Positions 8,490 to 16,526 are shown, counted from the stretch's first letter. The stretch is 50,361 nt of DNA from an uncultured Alphaproteobacteria bacterium (GCA_944391315.1 CALXTD010000012.1:1-50361); one strand, 5' to 3'. Translations and numbers: made by a program. The notes: generated from the sequence alone by a model not told the origin.

Positions 8490-10244
8490 ATGAAAAAAAT
8501 TGGCGTGATTTTCGTTCTTGTTTTTTGTTTTGCGGCGATATTTGCTGATAATGTGTGGGCCGGATATGGAGTGGATAAGGCTCTTTATAATCAAATTTTA
8601 GATGATGAAATTATCTCTGATGATGATATTGATACTTATGAAGAGATTTTTGAGGCATTGAACGAATCAGACTATGATGAAGTTGATGATTTGCTCGAAG
8701 ATTTGGATGGAGACTTGCTTAAAGGTCATGTTTTGGCTGAGAAATATCTTTCAAAAAACTATATCTCAACTTATGAAGAGCTTAATCAATGGTTGGAAAA
8801 TTATTATGATCTGCCGCAGGCTGCACGAATCTATCGTTTGGCAGAAAGAAAGGCCTTTGGCGGAAAAGTGAGTTCTGCCGAAAAAAGTGCGGCCTATGTT
8901 CGTCCGCTACTAAATATGGATAGTCCTGAATATCGCAAGCTTTCAAATGCGCAAAAATCTTATGTTCAAAAGCAAATCAGAAAATTTTATACGGCTATCA
9001 ATAAAGGAAAGACAAGAGTAGCACGAGGGGTGTTGGAAACCAAAAAATTTCGCATGACCATACCTGATAAATATTGGGATGAGATGGCGACGACTTTGGC
9101 TTTGGTTTATCTGTTAGACAATGAGGACAGGCTGGCTTATCAGTGGTCTTTGAAACCGGCTCGGCGGAGCCACAAGGTTATGGCTTATTGGATTGCCGGA
9201 TTGGCCTCATGGAAGATGAAGCGCTATAAAACAGCGGGGGATTATTTTTCACGCTTGGCAAATGTCAAGAAAAATGACGCTTGGCTGCAATCAGCCGGCG
9301 GATTTTGGGCATATCGTGCTTATATGCGCCAAAACAAGCCCAAAGAAGCGCAAAAATATTTGAAAATCGCGGCTAAGTACAATCGCACTTTTTATGGAAT
9401 TTTGGCGTCTTATATTTTAGGGAACAAGCTTGATTATAAGTGGGAGAAAACAACTTATTGGAATGATTTTTCGACGCCGCTTTATGCCAAAGATATGGTT
9501 AGTATTCCGGCTGTGGCGCGGGCAGTGGCTTTGTTTCATGCAAAGCGTCCTGATTTGGCCGAAGATGAGATTAATAAGGTTTATAAAACTTTGACCGAGC
9601 CGCAAAAAGAGGCTTTGATGTTTTGGGCAGAAGAAACCGGAAGGCATTCTTTAGCATTGCGTCTTTCTAATAATTTGAGCCACTATGACAAACAAATATA
9701 TTATGACGCCTGGGCTTATCCTATTCCTGAATGGGAGCCCAAAGACGGCTGGAAAGCTAATAAGGCTTTGTTGTTGGCTGTAACACGACAGGAATCGTCT
9801 TTTGACCCTGAAGCGGTCAGTCCGGCAGGGGCGCGCGGGTTGATGCAGCTTTTGCCGAGTACGGCGGCTTATGTGACTAAAGATAAAAAGCTTAAAAAAG
9901 ACAAGTCAGTTTTGTTTGAGGTTGACTATAATCTTTCGGCCGGACAGAAATATGTGAACTATCTGTTGAACAAAGATTATATCAATGGTGATTTGTTCCT
10001 GATGCTGACAGCATATAATGCCGGTCCGGGGAATTTGCTCAAATGGCAGAAAAAGATGAAATATCAAAATGATCCGCTGTTGTTTATTGAACTTATTCCG
10101 GCTAAACAAACACGCATTTATATTGAACGTGTTATGGCGAATTTTTGGCTGTACAGCTTGCAGCTGGGGCAAAATCCCGAGAGTTTGGAACTTTTGAAAA
10201 GCGGACAGTGGCCGGTATTGTCTTCCGGTGTCGATTATCAATAA
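8490..10244 (+). CDS. Soluble lytic murein transglycosylase (Slt family)
   Basis: 584 residues from the ATG at 8490; a GTG at 8478 is also in frame. It cleaves the MurNAc-GlcNAc bond of peptidoglycan to leave 1,6-anhydroMurNAc, acting in the periplasm. The signal peptide ends at DNVWAG. Residues about 30-400 are helical repeats matching the superhelical ring domain of Slt70. The catalytic domain follows: TRQESSFDPEAVSPAGARG with catalytic Glu near residue 435, then GLMQLLPSTA and LTAYNAGPGNLLKW, the three goose-type lysozyme-like motifs. An acidic segment (DDDIDTYEEIFEAL) follows the signal. The gene comes last after the two secreted proteins and may share their transcript. Family and activity are secure. 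Confidence 0.93.
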   Translation: MKKIGVIFVLVFCFAAIFADNVWAGYGVDKALYNQILDDEIISDDDIDTYEEIFEALNESDYDEVDDLLEDLDGDLLKGHVLAEKYLSKNYISTYEELNQWLENYYDLPQAARIYRLAERKAFGGKVSSAEKSAAYVRPLLNMDSPEYRKLSNAQKSYVQKQIRKFYTAINKGKTRVARGVLETKKFRMTIPDKYWDEMATTLALVYLLDNEDRLAYQWSLKPARRSHKVMAYWIAGLASWKMKRYKTAGDYFSRLANVKKNDAWLQSAGGFWAYRAYMRQNKPKEAQKYLKIAAKYNRTFYGILASYILGNKLDYKWEKTTYWNDFSTPLYAKDMVSIPAVARAVALFHAKRPDLAEDEINKVYKTLTEPQKEALMFWAEETGRHSLALRLSNNLSHYDKQIYYDAWAYPIPEWEPKDGWKANKALLLAVTRQESSFDPEAVSPAGARGLMQLLPSTAAYVTKDKKLKKDKSVLFEVDYNLSAGQKYVNYLLNKDYINGDLFLMLTAYNAGPGNLLKWQKKMKYQNDPLLFIELIPAKQTRIYIERVMANFWLYSLQLGQNPESLELLKSGQWPVLSSGVDYQ

Positions 10245-10249
10245 AATTA

Positions 10250-10278
10250 TTGTTTTGGTAACGATTTCGTGCTATACT
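10250..10278 (+). promoter_or_regulatory. Sigma-70-type promoter
   Basis: TTGTTT (10250-10255), a 17-bp spacer, then TATACT (10273-10278). The predicted start is near 10285, leaving a leader of about 185 nt before the small membrane protein gene. Confidence 0.5.
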
Positions 10279-10468
10279 AATAATGATTAAATATTAGTAT
10301 GGAATTATGTGTTGTTGATTATTGTGGGGTTTAGACGTCTTGTTGGACGAGGAACTTAGTGTTAGCGCGCTTTGTGAAGACTGATGAGACCGATTTTTTC
10401 CATGTGAGATATTTAATTTTATAAAACAGTTTAGCTGTTTAGCGACGGAGAGACTGTTTTTGAAGTAG
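10279..10468 (+). other. Long leader or possible small RNA, no coding assignment
   Basis: About 190 bases between a good promoter and a 62-codon gene. Visible structure: CGTC/GACG around TTGTTG (about 10335-10350); the 8-bp palindrome AGCGCGCT near 10364; and AAACAG/CTGTTT around TTTAG (about 10423-10439). It matches no known RNA class that I can recognise; tmRNA, 6S, SRP RNA and RNase P RNA hallmarks are absent. It could be a 5' leader with regulatory structure or an independent small RNA. Confidence 0.35.
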
Positions 10469-10657
10469 ATGTTTAACTTAAAAAATATTAAAACTATGAT
10501 GGAAATTTTATCTATCTTAGTCGGATTGCTCATTATTTGGGCAATCTGGAAAAAAGGCTTTCAGCTCTTAGGAGGTCTGTGGGCCATTTTAGAAAAACCG
10601 GTGGGCTATCTGCTCTGGGGAGTGATTATTTTTGTAGTCATTTCTTGGTTTTTCTGA
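10469..10657 (+). CDS. Small membrane protein
   Basis: 62 residues, two hydrophobic segments (about 11-25 and 46-61) separated by KKGFQLLGGLWAILEKP, so probably two membrane spans with a short loop. It is flanked by a promoter upstream and a strong terminator immediately after the stop, which supports a real monocistronic gene. A second ATG at 10496 would give a 53-residue product starting at MMEIL; neither start has a clear Shine-Dalgarno. No family recognised. Confidence 0.6.
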   Translation: MFNLKNIKTMMEILSILVGLLIIWAIWKKGFQLLGGLWAILEKPVGYLLWGVIIFVVISWFF

Positions 10658-10684
10658 GGTCGCGTTTCGGCGCGGCCTTTTTTG
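10658..10684 (+). terminator. Rho-independent terminator
   Basis: GGTCGCG (10658-10664) pairs with CGCGGCC (10671-10677, one G-U) around TTTCGG, followed by seven T. It starts right after the stop of the small membrane protein. Confidence 0.85.
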
Positions 10685-10763
10685 TTGTAAAAATTTTGAT
10701 TTATTTTCTTGAAAAAATGGCGTATACTCGCGACAAGTTGATGATTTTTTTTGAAAGATATTG

Positions 10764-12359
10764 ATGATAAGACTATCAAATGTAAAGCTTGAGCTTAATC
10801 AAGAGGTGAACGTTGCCGTGGTTGCGGCGGCGTTGAATTTGCCTTGTGATGAGATAAAAAATTTTAAAGTTGCTAAAAAAGCCGTCGATGCGCGCAATAA
10901 ATCTCATGTGTTTTTTGTTTATGCGTTTGATGTTGAGGTTAAAGATGAAGAAGCTCTTTTGCGCCGTGCTTTGCCGAATGTGGAAAAGTTGATTGAAGAA
11001 AGATTATCTTTGCCGAAAAGTCTTAAACCTTCTGTTTTACGGCCGATTGTGGTTGGCAGCGGGCCTGCCGGACTTTTGGCGGCTTTGGTGTTGGCTGAAT
11101 GTGGTTTGAAGCCGATTGTGCTGGAACGCGGAAAAGATGTGGCGCGGCGTTTGAAAGATGTTGACCTGTTTTGGAAAACAGGCAAGCTTAATCCTTGTTC
11201 GAATGTTCAGTTCGGGGAGGGCGGCGCCGGAACTTTTTCGGACGGAAAGCTGATGACCGGTATTAAAAAAGATGCCTATGTGTGCAAAGTGCTTGAGGCT
11301 TTTGTTGAGGCCGGTGCGCCGTCGGATATTCTCTATCTGGCCAAGCCACATATCGGAACGGATAACTTGGCAAAAATGTTGCCGCGTCTTCGGGAAAAAA
11401 TTATTTCTCTCGGTGGAGAGTATTTGTTTGAACATAAGTTGGTCAAACTAGTTCAAAAAGACGGTGTTCTTATTGCCGCCGGTGTGGAAAAATCTGACGG
11501 AACTTATATTGAACTGCCGTGCGAGCGTCTTATTTTGGCTATCGGACATTCGGCACGTGATACGTTCGAAATGCTTTATCAATCCGGAATCTCTCTTATG
11601 GCCAAGCCGTTTTCGGTCGGTGTCAGAATCGAACATTTGCAAGAAAAAATAAATCAGGCGCAATATGGTAAGTTTGCTCATCATCCGGCTTTGGGGGCGG
11701 CGGATTATAAATTGGCCGTTCATTATGATAACGGGCGCTCGGCTTATAGCTTTTGTATGTGCCCAGGGGGCGAGGTGGTGGCTGCAGCCTCAGAAATCGG
11801 ACGTGTGGTGACAAACGGAATGAGCCGTCATGCGCGCAATGGTATCAATGCCAATGCTGCTTTATTGGTTGGCATTTCTCCCGAAGATTATGGTACAAAA
11901 ACGCCGCTTGACGGAATGTATTTTCAGCGCAAGCTTGAAGAAGCAGCTTTTGTTGCCGGTGGTCGAAACTATTTTGCTCCGGCGCAGTTGGTCGGTGACT
12001 TTTTGAAAAACAAAAGCTCTAAACATTTGGGGAATGTTTTGCCTTCTTATACCCCAGGGGTGCAACTTGGGGATTTGCGCGGGGTGTTGCCGCCTTATAT
12101 CACCGAAACCATGCAGCGCGCGATTGTTGATATGGATAAAAAACTTCATGGTTTTGCGGCTTATGATGCGATTTTGACCGGTGTGGAGACAAGAAGCTCT
12201 TCTCCGGTGCGGATTTTGCGCGATGATGATTATCAATCCGTATCTTTGCGCGGGCTTTATCCGGCCGGTGAGGGTGCCGGTTATGCCGGCGGTATTGTTT
12301 CGGCTGCGGCTGACGGGGTGCGGCTGGCAACGGCGATTGTTGCTTCTTATGCGGTTTAG
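10764..12359 (+). CDS. FAD-dependent oxidoreductase, COG2509 type
   Basis: 531 residues from the ATG at 10764; the TTG three bases upstream is unlikely. After an N-terminal domain of about 90 residues comes the dinucleotide-binding motif VVGSGPAGLLAALVL (GSGPAG at 98-103) and ERGKDVARR. The family motif NVQFGEGGAGTFSDGKL follows, with a C-terminal FAD motif GLYPAGEGAGYAGGIVSAAADG. This combination is characteristic of the widespread but poorly characterised COG2509 dehydrogenases. It is predicted cytoplasmic, using FAD and perhaps a pyridine nucleotide; substrate unknown. It is transcribed apart from the small membrane gene, since a terminator lies between them. No sign of damage. Confidence 0.88.
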   Translation: MIRLSNVKLELNQEVNVAVVAAALNLPCDEIKNFKVAKKAVDARNKSHVFFVYAFDVEVKDEEALLRRALPNVEKLIEERLSLPKSLKPSVLRPIVVGSGPAGLLAALVLAECGLKPIVLERGKDVARRLKDVDLFWKTGKLNPCSNVQFGEGGAGTFSDGKLMTGIKKDAYVCKVLEAFVEAGAPSDILYLAKPHIGTDNLAKMLPRLREKIISLGGEYLFEHKLVKLVQKDGVLIAAGVEKSDGTYIELPCERLILAIGHSARDTFEMLYQSGISLMAKPFSVGVRIEHLQEKINQAQYGKFAHHPALGAADYKLAVHYDNGRSAYSFCMCPGGEVVAAASEIGRVVTNGMSRHARNGINANAALLVGISPEDYGTKTPLDGMYFQRKLEEAAFVAGGRNYFAPAQLVGDFLKNKSSKHLGNVLPSYTPGVQLGDLRGVLPPYITETMQRAIVDMDKKLHGFAAYDAILTGVETRSSSPVRILRDDDYQSVSLRGLYPAGEGAGYAGGIVSAAADGVRLATAIVASYAV

Positions 12360-12432
12360 GTGGTCTTTTTGCTTGCATAAGTTTATTATGTTTTTATAAT
12401 ATCTTTATTCTTTGGGTAATGGGAGATAAAAG

Positions 12433-13389
12433 ATGAAAGTTCTTGTGGTTGGTGGTGCCGGTTATATCGGAAGTCATGTGGCGAAAGCACTTATGCAATC
12501 CGGACATTCGGTGACGGTGTTTGATAATTTATCCAGCGGGCAAAAAATAAATCTGTTTCCGCAAAATGCTTTTGTTGAAGGTGATATTCTTGATTATAAA
12601 GCTTTGTGCCAAGCAATGGCCGGTCATGACGCGGTTGTTCATCTTGCGGCCAAGAAAGCCGTTGGCGAATCGATGGAAAATCCGATGCTCTATTCGGTTA
12701 ATAATATCTCCGGTTCTATCAATATTTTGAATGCTATGGTTGAAACAGGTGCAAAATATTTGGTTTTTTCTTCTTCAGCCGCGGTTTACGGAATGCCGGA
12801 TAAATCCTTAATTGATGAAAATACACCGCTTAACCCGATTAATTATTATGGTTTTACCAAGCTTGAAATCGAAAAGTTTATGCAATGGTATGACCAACTT
12901 AAAAATATTAAATTTGTGGCTTTGCGCTATTTTAACGCTGTCGGCTATGATGCGGACGGTGATATTCGCGGCAAAGAGATAAACTCGCAAAACCTTTTAC
13001 CGATTATCATGGAAGTTTTGAGCGGAAAGCGCTCTGAGCTTAAAATCTTTGGCAATGATTATCCAACGCCTGACGGAACTTGTATTCGCGATTATATTCA
13101 TGTCAGCGATCTTGCATCGGCTCATGTTTTAGCCTTAGAAAAACTGGCGCAAGGAATGGCGTCCCAATCGCTTAATCTCGGAACAGGAAAGGGGACTTCG
13201 GTTAAAGAAATGGTTGAGGCGGTGGAGAAAGTCTGCGGATGCAAAGTTCCGGTGGTTTATGCGCCGCGGCGTGCCGGAGATCCTGCCGTGCTTATTGCTG
13301 CAGCTGATAAAGCGCGGGCGCTTTTGGGTTGGAAGCCGGCTTATACCGATATATGCAAAATCGTGCAAACAGTTTATAATATAAATTAA
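12433..13389 (+). CDS. galE: UDP-glucose 4-epimerase
   Basis: 318 residues of the extended short-chain dehydrogenase family, interconverting UDP-glucose and UDP-galactose with bound NAD. The Rossmann motif GGAGYIGSHV is at residues 7-16. The SSSAAVYG segment and YYGFTK supply the catalytic Ser and Tyr-x3-Lys. DGTCIRDYIHVSDLA and LNLGTGKGTSVKEMV are conserved GalE blocks. It is slightly shorter than the E. coli enzyme (338). GGGAGA lies six bases before the ATG. It probably feeds surface glycan synthesis along with the rml genes elsewhere in the window. sfsA follows after 17 bases. Confidence 0.92.
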   Translation: MKVLVVGGAGYIGSHVAKALMQSGHSVTVFDNLSSGQKINLFPQNAFVEGDILDYKALCQAMAGHDAVVHLAAKKAVGESMENPMLYSVNNISGSINILNAMVETGAKYLVFSSSAAVYGMPDKSLIDENTPLNPINYYGFTKLEIEKFMQWYDQLKNIKFVALRYFNAVGYDADGDIRGKEINSQNLLPIIMEVLSGKRSELKIFGNDYPTPDGTCIRDYIHVSDLASAHVLALEKLAQGMASQSLNLGTGKGTSVKEMVEAVEKVCGCKVPVVYAPRRAGDPAVLIAAADKARALLGWKPAYTDICKIVQTVYNIN

Positions 13390-13406
13390 CTTTAAAACGT
13401 AATATT

Positions 13407-14108
13407 ATGATTTACAAAGAAAATCTTATTCCGGCCAAAATCGTCGGTAGCTATAAAAATCTTATCCTTGATGTGAAACTTGAGGATGGGACTTTAGCTC
13501 ATGCCTTTTGTCCGGAAACAGATTTTAAGCAACAGCTTTATCCTATCGGTGCAACTGCTCTGCTTTCAAAATCAGCCGACAGCCGCCGCAATGTGCCGTA
13601 TGTTTGTCAGATGACAGATAGTGGCAGTGGGCTTATATTTGTGAATTATAAATATAAAAATCAGCTTTTTATTGAGGCTTTTTCAAAAGGTGTGCTTGAC
13701 GCGGATTTTGGCGCTTATTCCAGTATGCGCGAAATTAAAAATGAGGATATGCAGCAAATTGCAAATTTTGAGTTGCAAGCAAAAGACGGGCGAAAGGCTT
13801 ATGTTTATGTGGTGAATATCTTTAACAAAGTCAATGATGATGTGGTCTTTCCGTCAACGATTAATTTTTTTGAGCTTGAGATGTTTAATCAGTTGCGGCA
13901 AATGCGCAATGAGGGGGCCGAGACTTATGTTTTTCTTATCGTTCCGCGAGAAGATTGTTTGGCAGCGCGTTTTGTGTGGAGTCAAGATCCTATTGCTGCC
14001 GCAAAAATTTTTGATGAAGTGAAAAGCGGATTGAAATTTTGTTGTTATCGGTGTAAGGTGACTCAAAAATCTGTTGCGATTGATAAAAAGTTAGAGATTG
14101 TTTATTAG
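13407..14108 (+). CDS. sfsA: Divergent SfsA-family protein
   Basis: 233 residues. Block order follows SfsA: an N-terminal OB-like part (LIPAKIVGSYKNLILDV, LEDGTLAHAFCPETDF), a central block (VNYKYKNQLFIEAF) and the C-terminal sequence around SQDPIAAAKIFDEVKSGL. The fit is helped by position, since sfsA commonly precedes map in alphaproteobacteria and does here with nine bases between them. SfsA is described as a DNA-binding regulator of sugar fermentation with a PD-(D/E)XK-like core. In this copy the usual Asp...Glu-Val-Lys core looks replaced (the EVK-like place reads VVN), so any nuclease-type site is probably lost. The assignment is fair rather than certain. Confidence 0.7.
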   Translation: MIYKENLIPAKIVGSYKNLILDVKLEDGTLAHAFCPETDFKQQLYPIGATALLSKSADSRRNVPYVCQMTDSGSGLIFVNYKYKNQLFIEAFSKGVLDADFGAYSSMREIKNEDMQQIANFELQAKDGRKAYVYVVNIFNKVNDDVVFPSTINFFELEMFNQLRQMRNEGAETYVFLIVPREDCLAARFVWSQDPIAAAKIFDEVKSGLKFCCYRCKVTQKSVAIDKKLEIVY

Positions 14109-14117
14109 GAGGTTGCT

Positions 14118-14930
14118 TTGTCAATTAAAAGAAAAGACGGTATTGTTCTCCATACCCCAGAAGAATTTGAAAAAATGCGTGTGGCCGGAAAGGTTGCCGC
14201 TGAATGTTTGGATTATATTACTCCTTTTGTAAAGCCAGGGGTATCAACAGGTGAGCTTGATGACTTATGCCGTGAGTTTATGATTGCTAAAGGCGCTGTT
14301 CCGGCGTGTCTTGGATATCATGGTTATCCGAAGTCGGTTTGTATATCAATCAACCATGTGATTTGTCATGGTATTCCTGATTATAACCGCAAGTTGCTAG
14401 ACGGTGACAGTCTTAATATTGACGTGACGGCTATTGTTGACGGATGGTATGGCGATACCAGTCGTATGTATTTTGCAGGTAAGCCTAAAATCAAGGCTAA
14501 GCGTTTGTGTCAGGTTACTTATGAATGTATGATGCGCGGTATTGATATGGTTAAACCGGGGGCAAGACTCGGTGATATCGGTGCGGTTATAGAAGAATGG
14601 GCTCATAAATATGGCTACTCGGTGGTCGATATGTTTTGCGGTCATGGTTTGGGAAAAGTTTTTCATGATGCGCCGAATGTTATGCATTGTGGTCGTCGCG
14701 GAACGGGCCTTGTTTTGGAAGAGGGGATGTTCTTTACGATTGAGCCGATGATTAATGAAGGCAAAAAAGATGCTCTTATTCTTAAAGACGGGTGGACAGC
14801 CGTAACACGTGACAAAAGCTTGTCTATGCAGTTTGAACATTCTCTCGGAGTTACCAAAGATGGCTATGAAGTCTTTACGTATTCTCCTAAAGGGCTAGAT
14901 AAACCACCATATTCTACGGAAGACGAATGA
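14118..14930 (+). CDS. map: Methionine aminopeptidase, type I
   Basis: 270 residues. It removes the initiator methionine from nascent proteins. All five metal ligands are present: D102 and D113 (in IDVTAIVDGWYGDTSR), H176 (GHGLGK), E209 (TIEP) and E240 (QFEH), each five positions after the E. coli equivalents, and the substrate-contacting H183 and H84 are kept. The start is TTG at 14118, fixed by a near-perfect AGGAGG at 14107-14112. No ATG is available nearby. The stop overlaps radC by four bases, so the two are translationally coupled. Confidence 0.96.
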   Translation: MSIKRKDGIVLHTPEEFEKMRVAGKVAAECLDYITPFVKPGVSTGELDDLCREFMIAKGAVPACLGYHGYPKSVCISINHVICHGIPDYNRKLLDGDSLNIDVTAIVDGWYGDTSRMYFAGKPKIKAKRLCQVTYECMMRGIDMVKPGARLGDIGAVIEEWAHKYGYSVVDMFCGHGLGKVFHDAPNVMHCGRRGTGLVLEEGMFFTIEPMINEGKKDALILKDGWTAVTRDKSLSMQFEHSLGVTKDGYEVFTYSPKGLDKPPYSTEDE

Positions 14931-15619
14931 CAGATACAACAGAACCGGATTATCTCGGGCATAGGACTCGCTTAAGATCGCGCTTTCTCTCTGATGAGGG
15001 AAAGAGTATGCCGGACTATGAATTGGCAGAATTGATTTTAACTTACGCTTTGCCAAGACGTGATGTTAAACCTTTGGCAAAAGCATTGATTAAACGTTTC
15101 GGCAGTTTGTCCGGTGTGCTGAATGCTTCAGCTGCCCAGTTGCAAGAAGTGGATGGTGTTAAAGAAAATACGGCTGTTTTGTTTAAGGTTATTCGTACGG
15201 CAGCACGGCGTTTGTCTTGGGCAGAGCTTGCGGCGGCTGACAAGCCGGTTATCAGCAACTGGGATGCCATGATTGATTATTGTCGTTCAGAGATGGCTCA
15301 TCTTGATGTTGAAGAATTTCGTATCATTTTTCTTGATGTGAAATGGCAGGTTGTCGGTGAGGAAATTATGCAACGTGGCACAATTAATCAAGTGGCTATT
15401 CATCCGCGTGAGGTGGTTAAGCGTGCAATGGAACGCAAAGCTTCGGCGGTTATCTTGGTGCATAATCATCCGTCCGGAGATGTTAAGCCTTCGCGTGCGG
15501 ATGTTGATATGACCAAGCAGATTAAAATCGCGCTGGAAAGTATTAATATCACCTTGCTTGACCATTTGATTGTGGCTAAGAATAATTACACCAGTCTGAA
15601 AGAAATGCAGATTATATGA
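14927..15619 (+). CDS. radC: RadC family JAB/MPN-domain protein
   Basis: 230 residues. An N-terminal helix-hairpin-helix region (RFGSLSGVLNASAAQLQEVDGV) precedes a JAMM domain with H179-x-H181 and D192 in LVHNHPSGDVKPSRADVD, the metal-binding H-x-H-x10-D motif. RadC is named for DNA repair, but a direct repair role in E. coli is disputed; the fold suggests a metal-dependent hydrolase acting on DNA-related substrates. It starts by ATGA overlap with map. A cluster of tRNA genes follows after a 110-base gap with its own promoter. Confidence 0.93.
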   Translation: MTDTTEPDYLGHRTRLRSRFLSDEGKSMPDYELAELILTYALPRRDVKPLAKALIKRFGSLSGVLNASAAQLQEVDGVKENTAVLFKVIRTAARRLSWAELAAADKPVISNWDAMIDYCRSEMAHLDVEEFRIIFLDVKWQVVGEEIMQRGTINQVAIHPREVVKRAMERKASAVILVHNHPSGDVKPSRADVDMTKQIKIALESINITLLDHLIVAKNNYTSLKEMQII

Positions 15620-15678
15620 TGAAATCATCAGGATTTTTTTGTAAAAAATAAATTTAAGCAAGATTGTGAAAAAAATAC

Positions 15679-15706
15679 TTGCAAAAAAAAATAAAACGGG
15701 TATTTT
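15679..15706 (+). promoter_or_regulatory. tRNA promoter
   Basis: TTGCAA (15679-15684), 16-bp spacer, TATTTT (15701-15706), 22 bases before the mature 5' end of tRNA-Pro. Confidence 0.5.
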
Positions 15707-15728
15707 GTTTCCTAGCCGATGAAAGAGT

Positions 15729-15805
15729 CGGGACATAGCTCAGCCTGGTAGAGCGCTTGCTTTGGGAGCAAGATGCCGACGGTTCGAATCCGCCTGTCCC
15801 GACCA
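15729..15805 (+). tRNA. tRNA-Pro (TGG)
   Basis: 77 nt with encoded CCA. The acceptor arm CGGGACA pairs with TGTCCCG; the anticodon loop TTTGGGA is closed by CTTGC/GCAAG and gives anticodon TGG; the T-arm contains GGTTCGAATCC. It is followed ten bases later by tRNA-Arg, probably on one transcript. Confidence 0.96.
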
Positions 15806-15815
15806 TTTTATTGTT

Positions 15816-15892
15816 GCGCTCTTAGCTCAGCAGGATAGAGCAACAGCCTTCTAAGCTGTGGGTCGGGCGTTCGAATCGCCCAGAGCGCGCCA
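15816..15892 (+). tRNA. tRNA-Arg (TCT)
   Basis: 77 nt with encoded CCA. The acceptor arm GCGCTCT pairs with AGAGCGC; the loop CTTCTAA closed by ACAGC/GCTGT gives anticodon TCT. The last 19 nt, plus trailing AATTA, recur twice downstream (see the tandem repeat), which makes this tRNA look like an integration or duplication hotspot. Confidence 0.96.
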
Positions 15893-15900
15893 ATTAAAAC

Positions 15901-15929
15901 AAAAAAGCACCTTTCGAGGTGCTTTTTTT
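15901..15929 (+). terminator. Rho-independent terminator after tRNA-Arg
   Basis: GCACCT (15907-15912), TTCG loop, AGGTGC (15917-15922), then seven T; flanking A-run allows function on both strands. Confidence 0.9.
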
Positions 15930-16098
15930 GTTGTAATTCCGAAGCTCTTGCGGTTCGAACGCAGTTCGGAGTGGATAGTTGGCGAAAGCAAGTGTTGAAC
16001 TTAGCGATTAGCTTAGTGAAATACGTAGCTTGAGGCTTACGACACGAGGAGGACCCGCAAAGCGGGAGTGCCCAATCGCCCAGAGCGCGCCAATTACC

Positions 16099-16127
16099 AA
16101 AAAAGCACCTTTCGAGGTGTTTTTTTG
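16099..16127 (+). terminator. Second copy of the tRNA-Arg terminator
   Basis: Same hairpin as at 15901 but with AGGTGT as right arm, so the closing pair is G-U. It belongs to repeat unit two. Confidence 0.8.
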
Positions 16128-16295
16128 TTTTAATTCCGAAGCTCTTGCGGTTCGAACGCAGTTCGGAGTGGATAGTTGGCGAAAGCAAGTGTTGAACTTA
16201 GCGATTAGCTTAGTGAAATACGTAGCTTGAGGCTTACGACACGAGGAGGACCCGCAAAGCGGGAGTGCCCAATCGCCCAGAGCGCGCCAATTAAA

Positions 16296-16326
16296 ACAAA
16301 AAAGCACCTTTCGAGGTGCTTTTTTT
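16296..16326. terminator. Third copy of the tRNA-Arg terminator, bidirectional
   Basis: GCACCT (16304-16309), TTCG, AGGTGC (16314-16319), T-run on both strands. It can also end the minus-strand small gene at 16371-16526. Confidence 0.85.
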
Positions 16327-16370
16327 GTTTCTAGCCTTTGAGAAGCAGAATCAGTTTTATGTTTATTATT

Positions 16371-16526
16371 TTAGGCTGCTCCGGTGTCGGTGTGCTTTGT
16401 TTGCTCTTGAGACTTTTCTTCGGTAATGTCTATTTCTTTGTTTGGCGTTTTTTTTCTGAGAAAAAAGTATAACCATAGCAAGAAAATAACGTTGAGCGTT
16501 AAGCTCAGATAAAATAGTGTGTCCAT
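16371..16526 (-). CDS. Small single-span membrane protein
   Basis: A 51-residue reading frame, ATG at 16526 to TAA at 16371. It opens with MDTLFYLSLTLNVIFLLWLY, one strong membrane span, continues with FFLRKK as a positive-inside anchor, and ends in a hydrophilic acidic/Thr-rich tail. The amphipathic layout and the downstream bidirectional terminator support a real gene. There is no clear Shine-Dalgarno and no recognised family, so it stays tentative. Confidence 0.45.
   Translation of the reverse strand: MDTLFYLSLTLNVIFLLWLYFFLRKKTPNKEIDITEEKSQEQTKHTDTGAA

Larger units (their letters stand above)
15874..16326 (+). repeat. Tandem repeat of tRNA-Arg 3' end, terminator and structured spacer
   Basis: The 23-nt string that covers the tRNA-Arg 3' end and AATTA occurs at 15874-15896, 16074-16096 and 16271-16293. 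Each is followed by a near-identical terminator. Between them lie two nearly identical spacers of about 145 bp, so the period is 200 then 197 bp. The spacer has its own inverted repeats: TCCGAA/TTCGGA enclosing a T-arm-like TGCG-GTTCGAA-CGCA hairpin, and CCCGC-AAA-GCGGG near its end. Neither strand has a convincing gene: the antisense reading of the tRNA end gives an IRTPDPQLRR-type string, a well-known tRNA artefact. Confidence 0.9.

Noticed and set aside
10300..10330. Met-Cys-Cys-stop mini frame in the leader at 10279-10468, possible cysteine attenuator
   Set aside because: Three codons are too few to judge; no ribosome site or linked cysteine gene supports attenuation.
16030..16230. Plus-strand 66-codon frame inside the tandem repeat
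   Set aside because: It runs through terminator hairpins and the duplicated tRNA tail; composition and lack of a ribosome site argue against coding.
15808..16307. Minus-strand frames over the tRNA-Arg repeat region giving IRTPDPQLRR and SSSCRKPQATYFTK strings
   Set aside because: They are antisense readings of the tRNA and its repeated spacer; this type of string is a known annotation artefact around tRNA-Arg genes, with no start signals or domain.
15874..16326. CRISPR-like array interpretation of the spaced repeat
   Set aside because: Spacers are about 145 bp and nearly identical to each other, and the repeat is a tRNA end plus terminator; no cas genes nearby.
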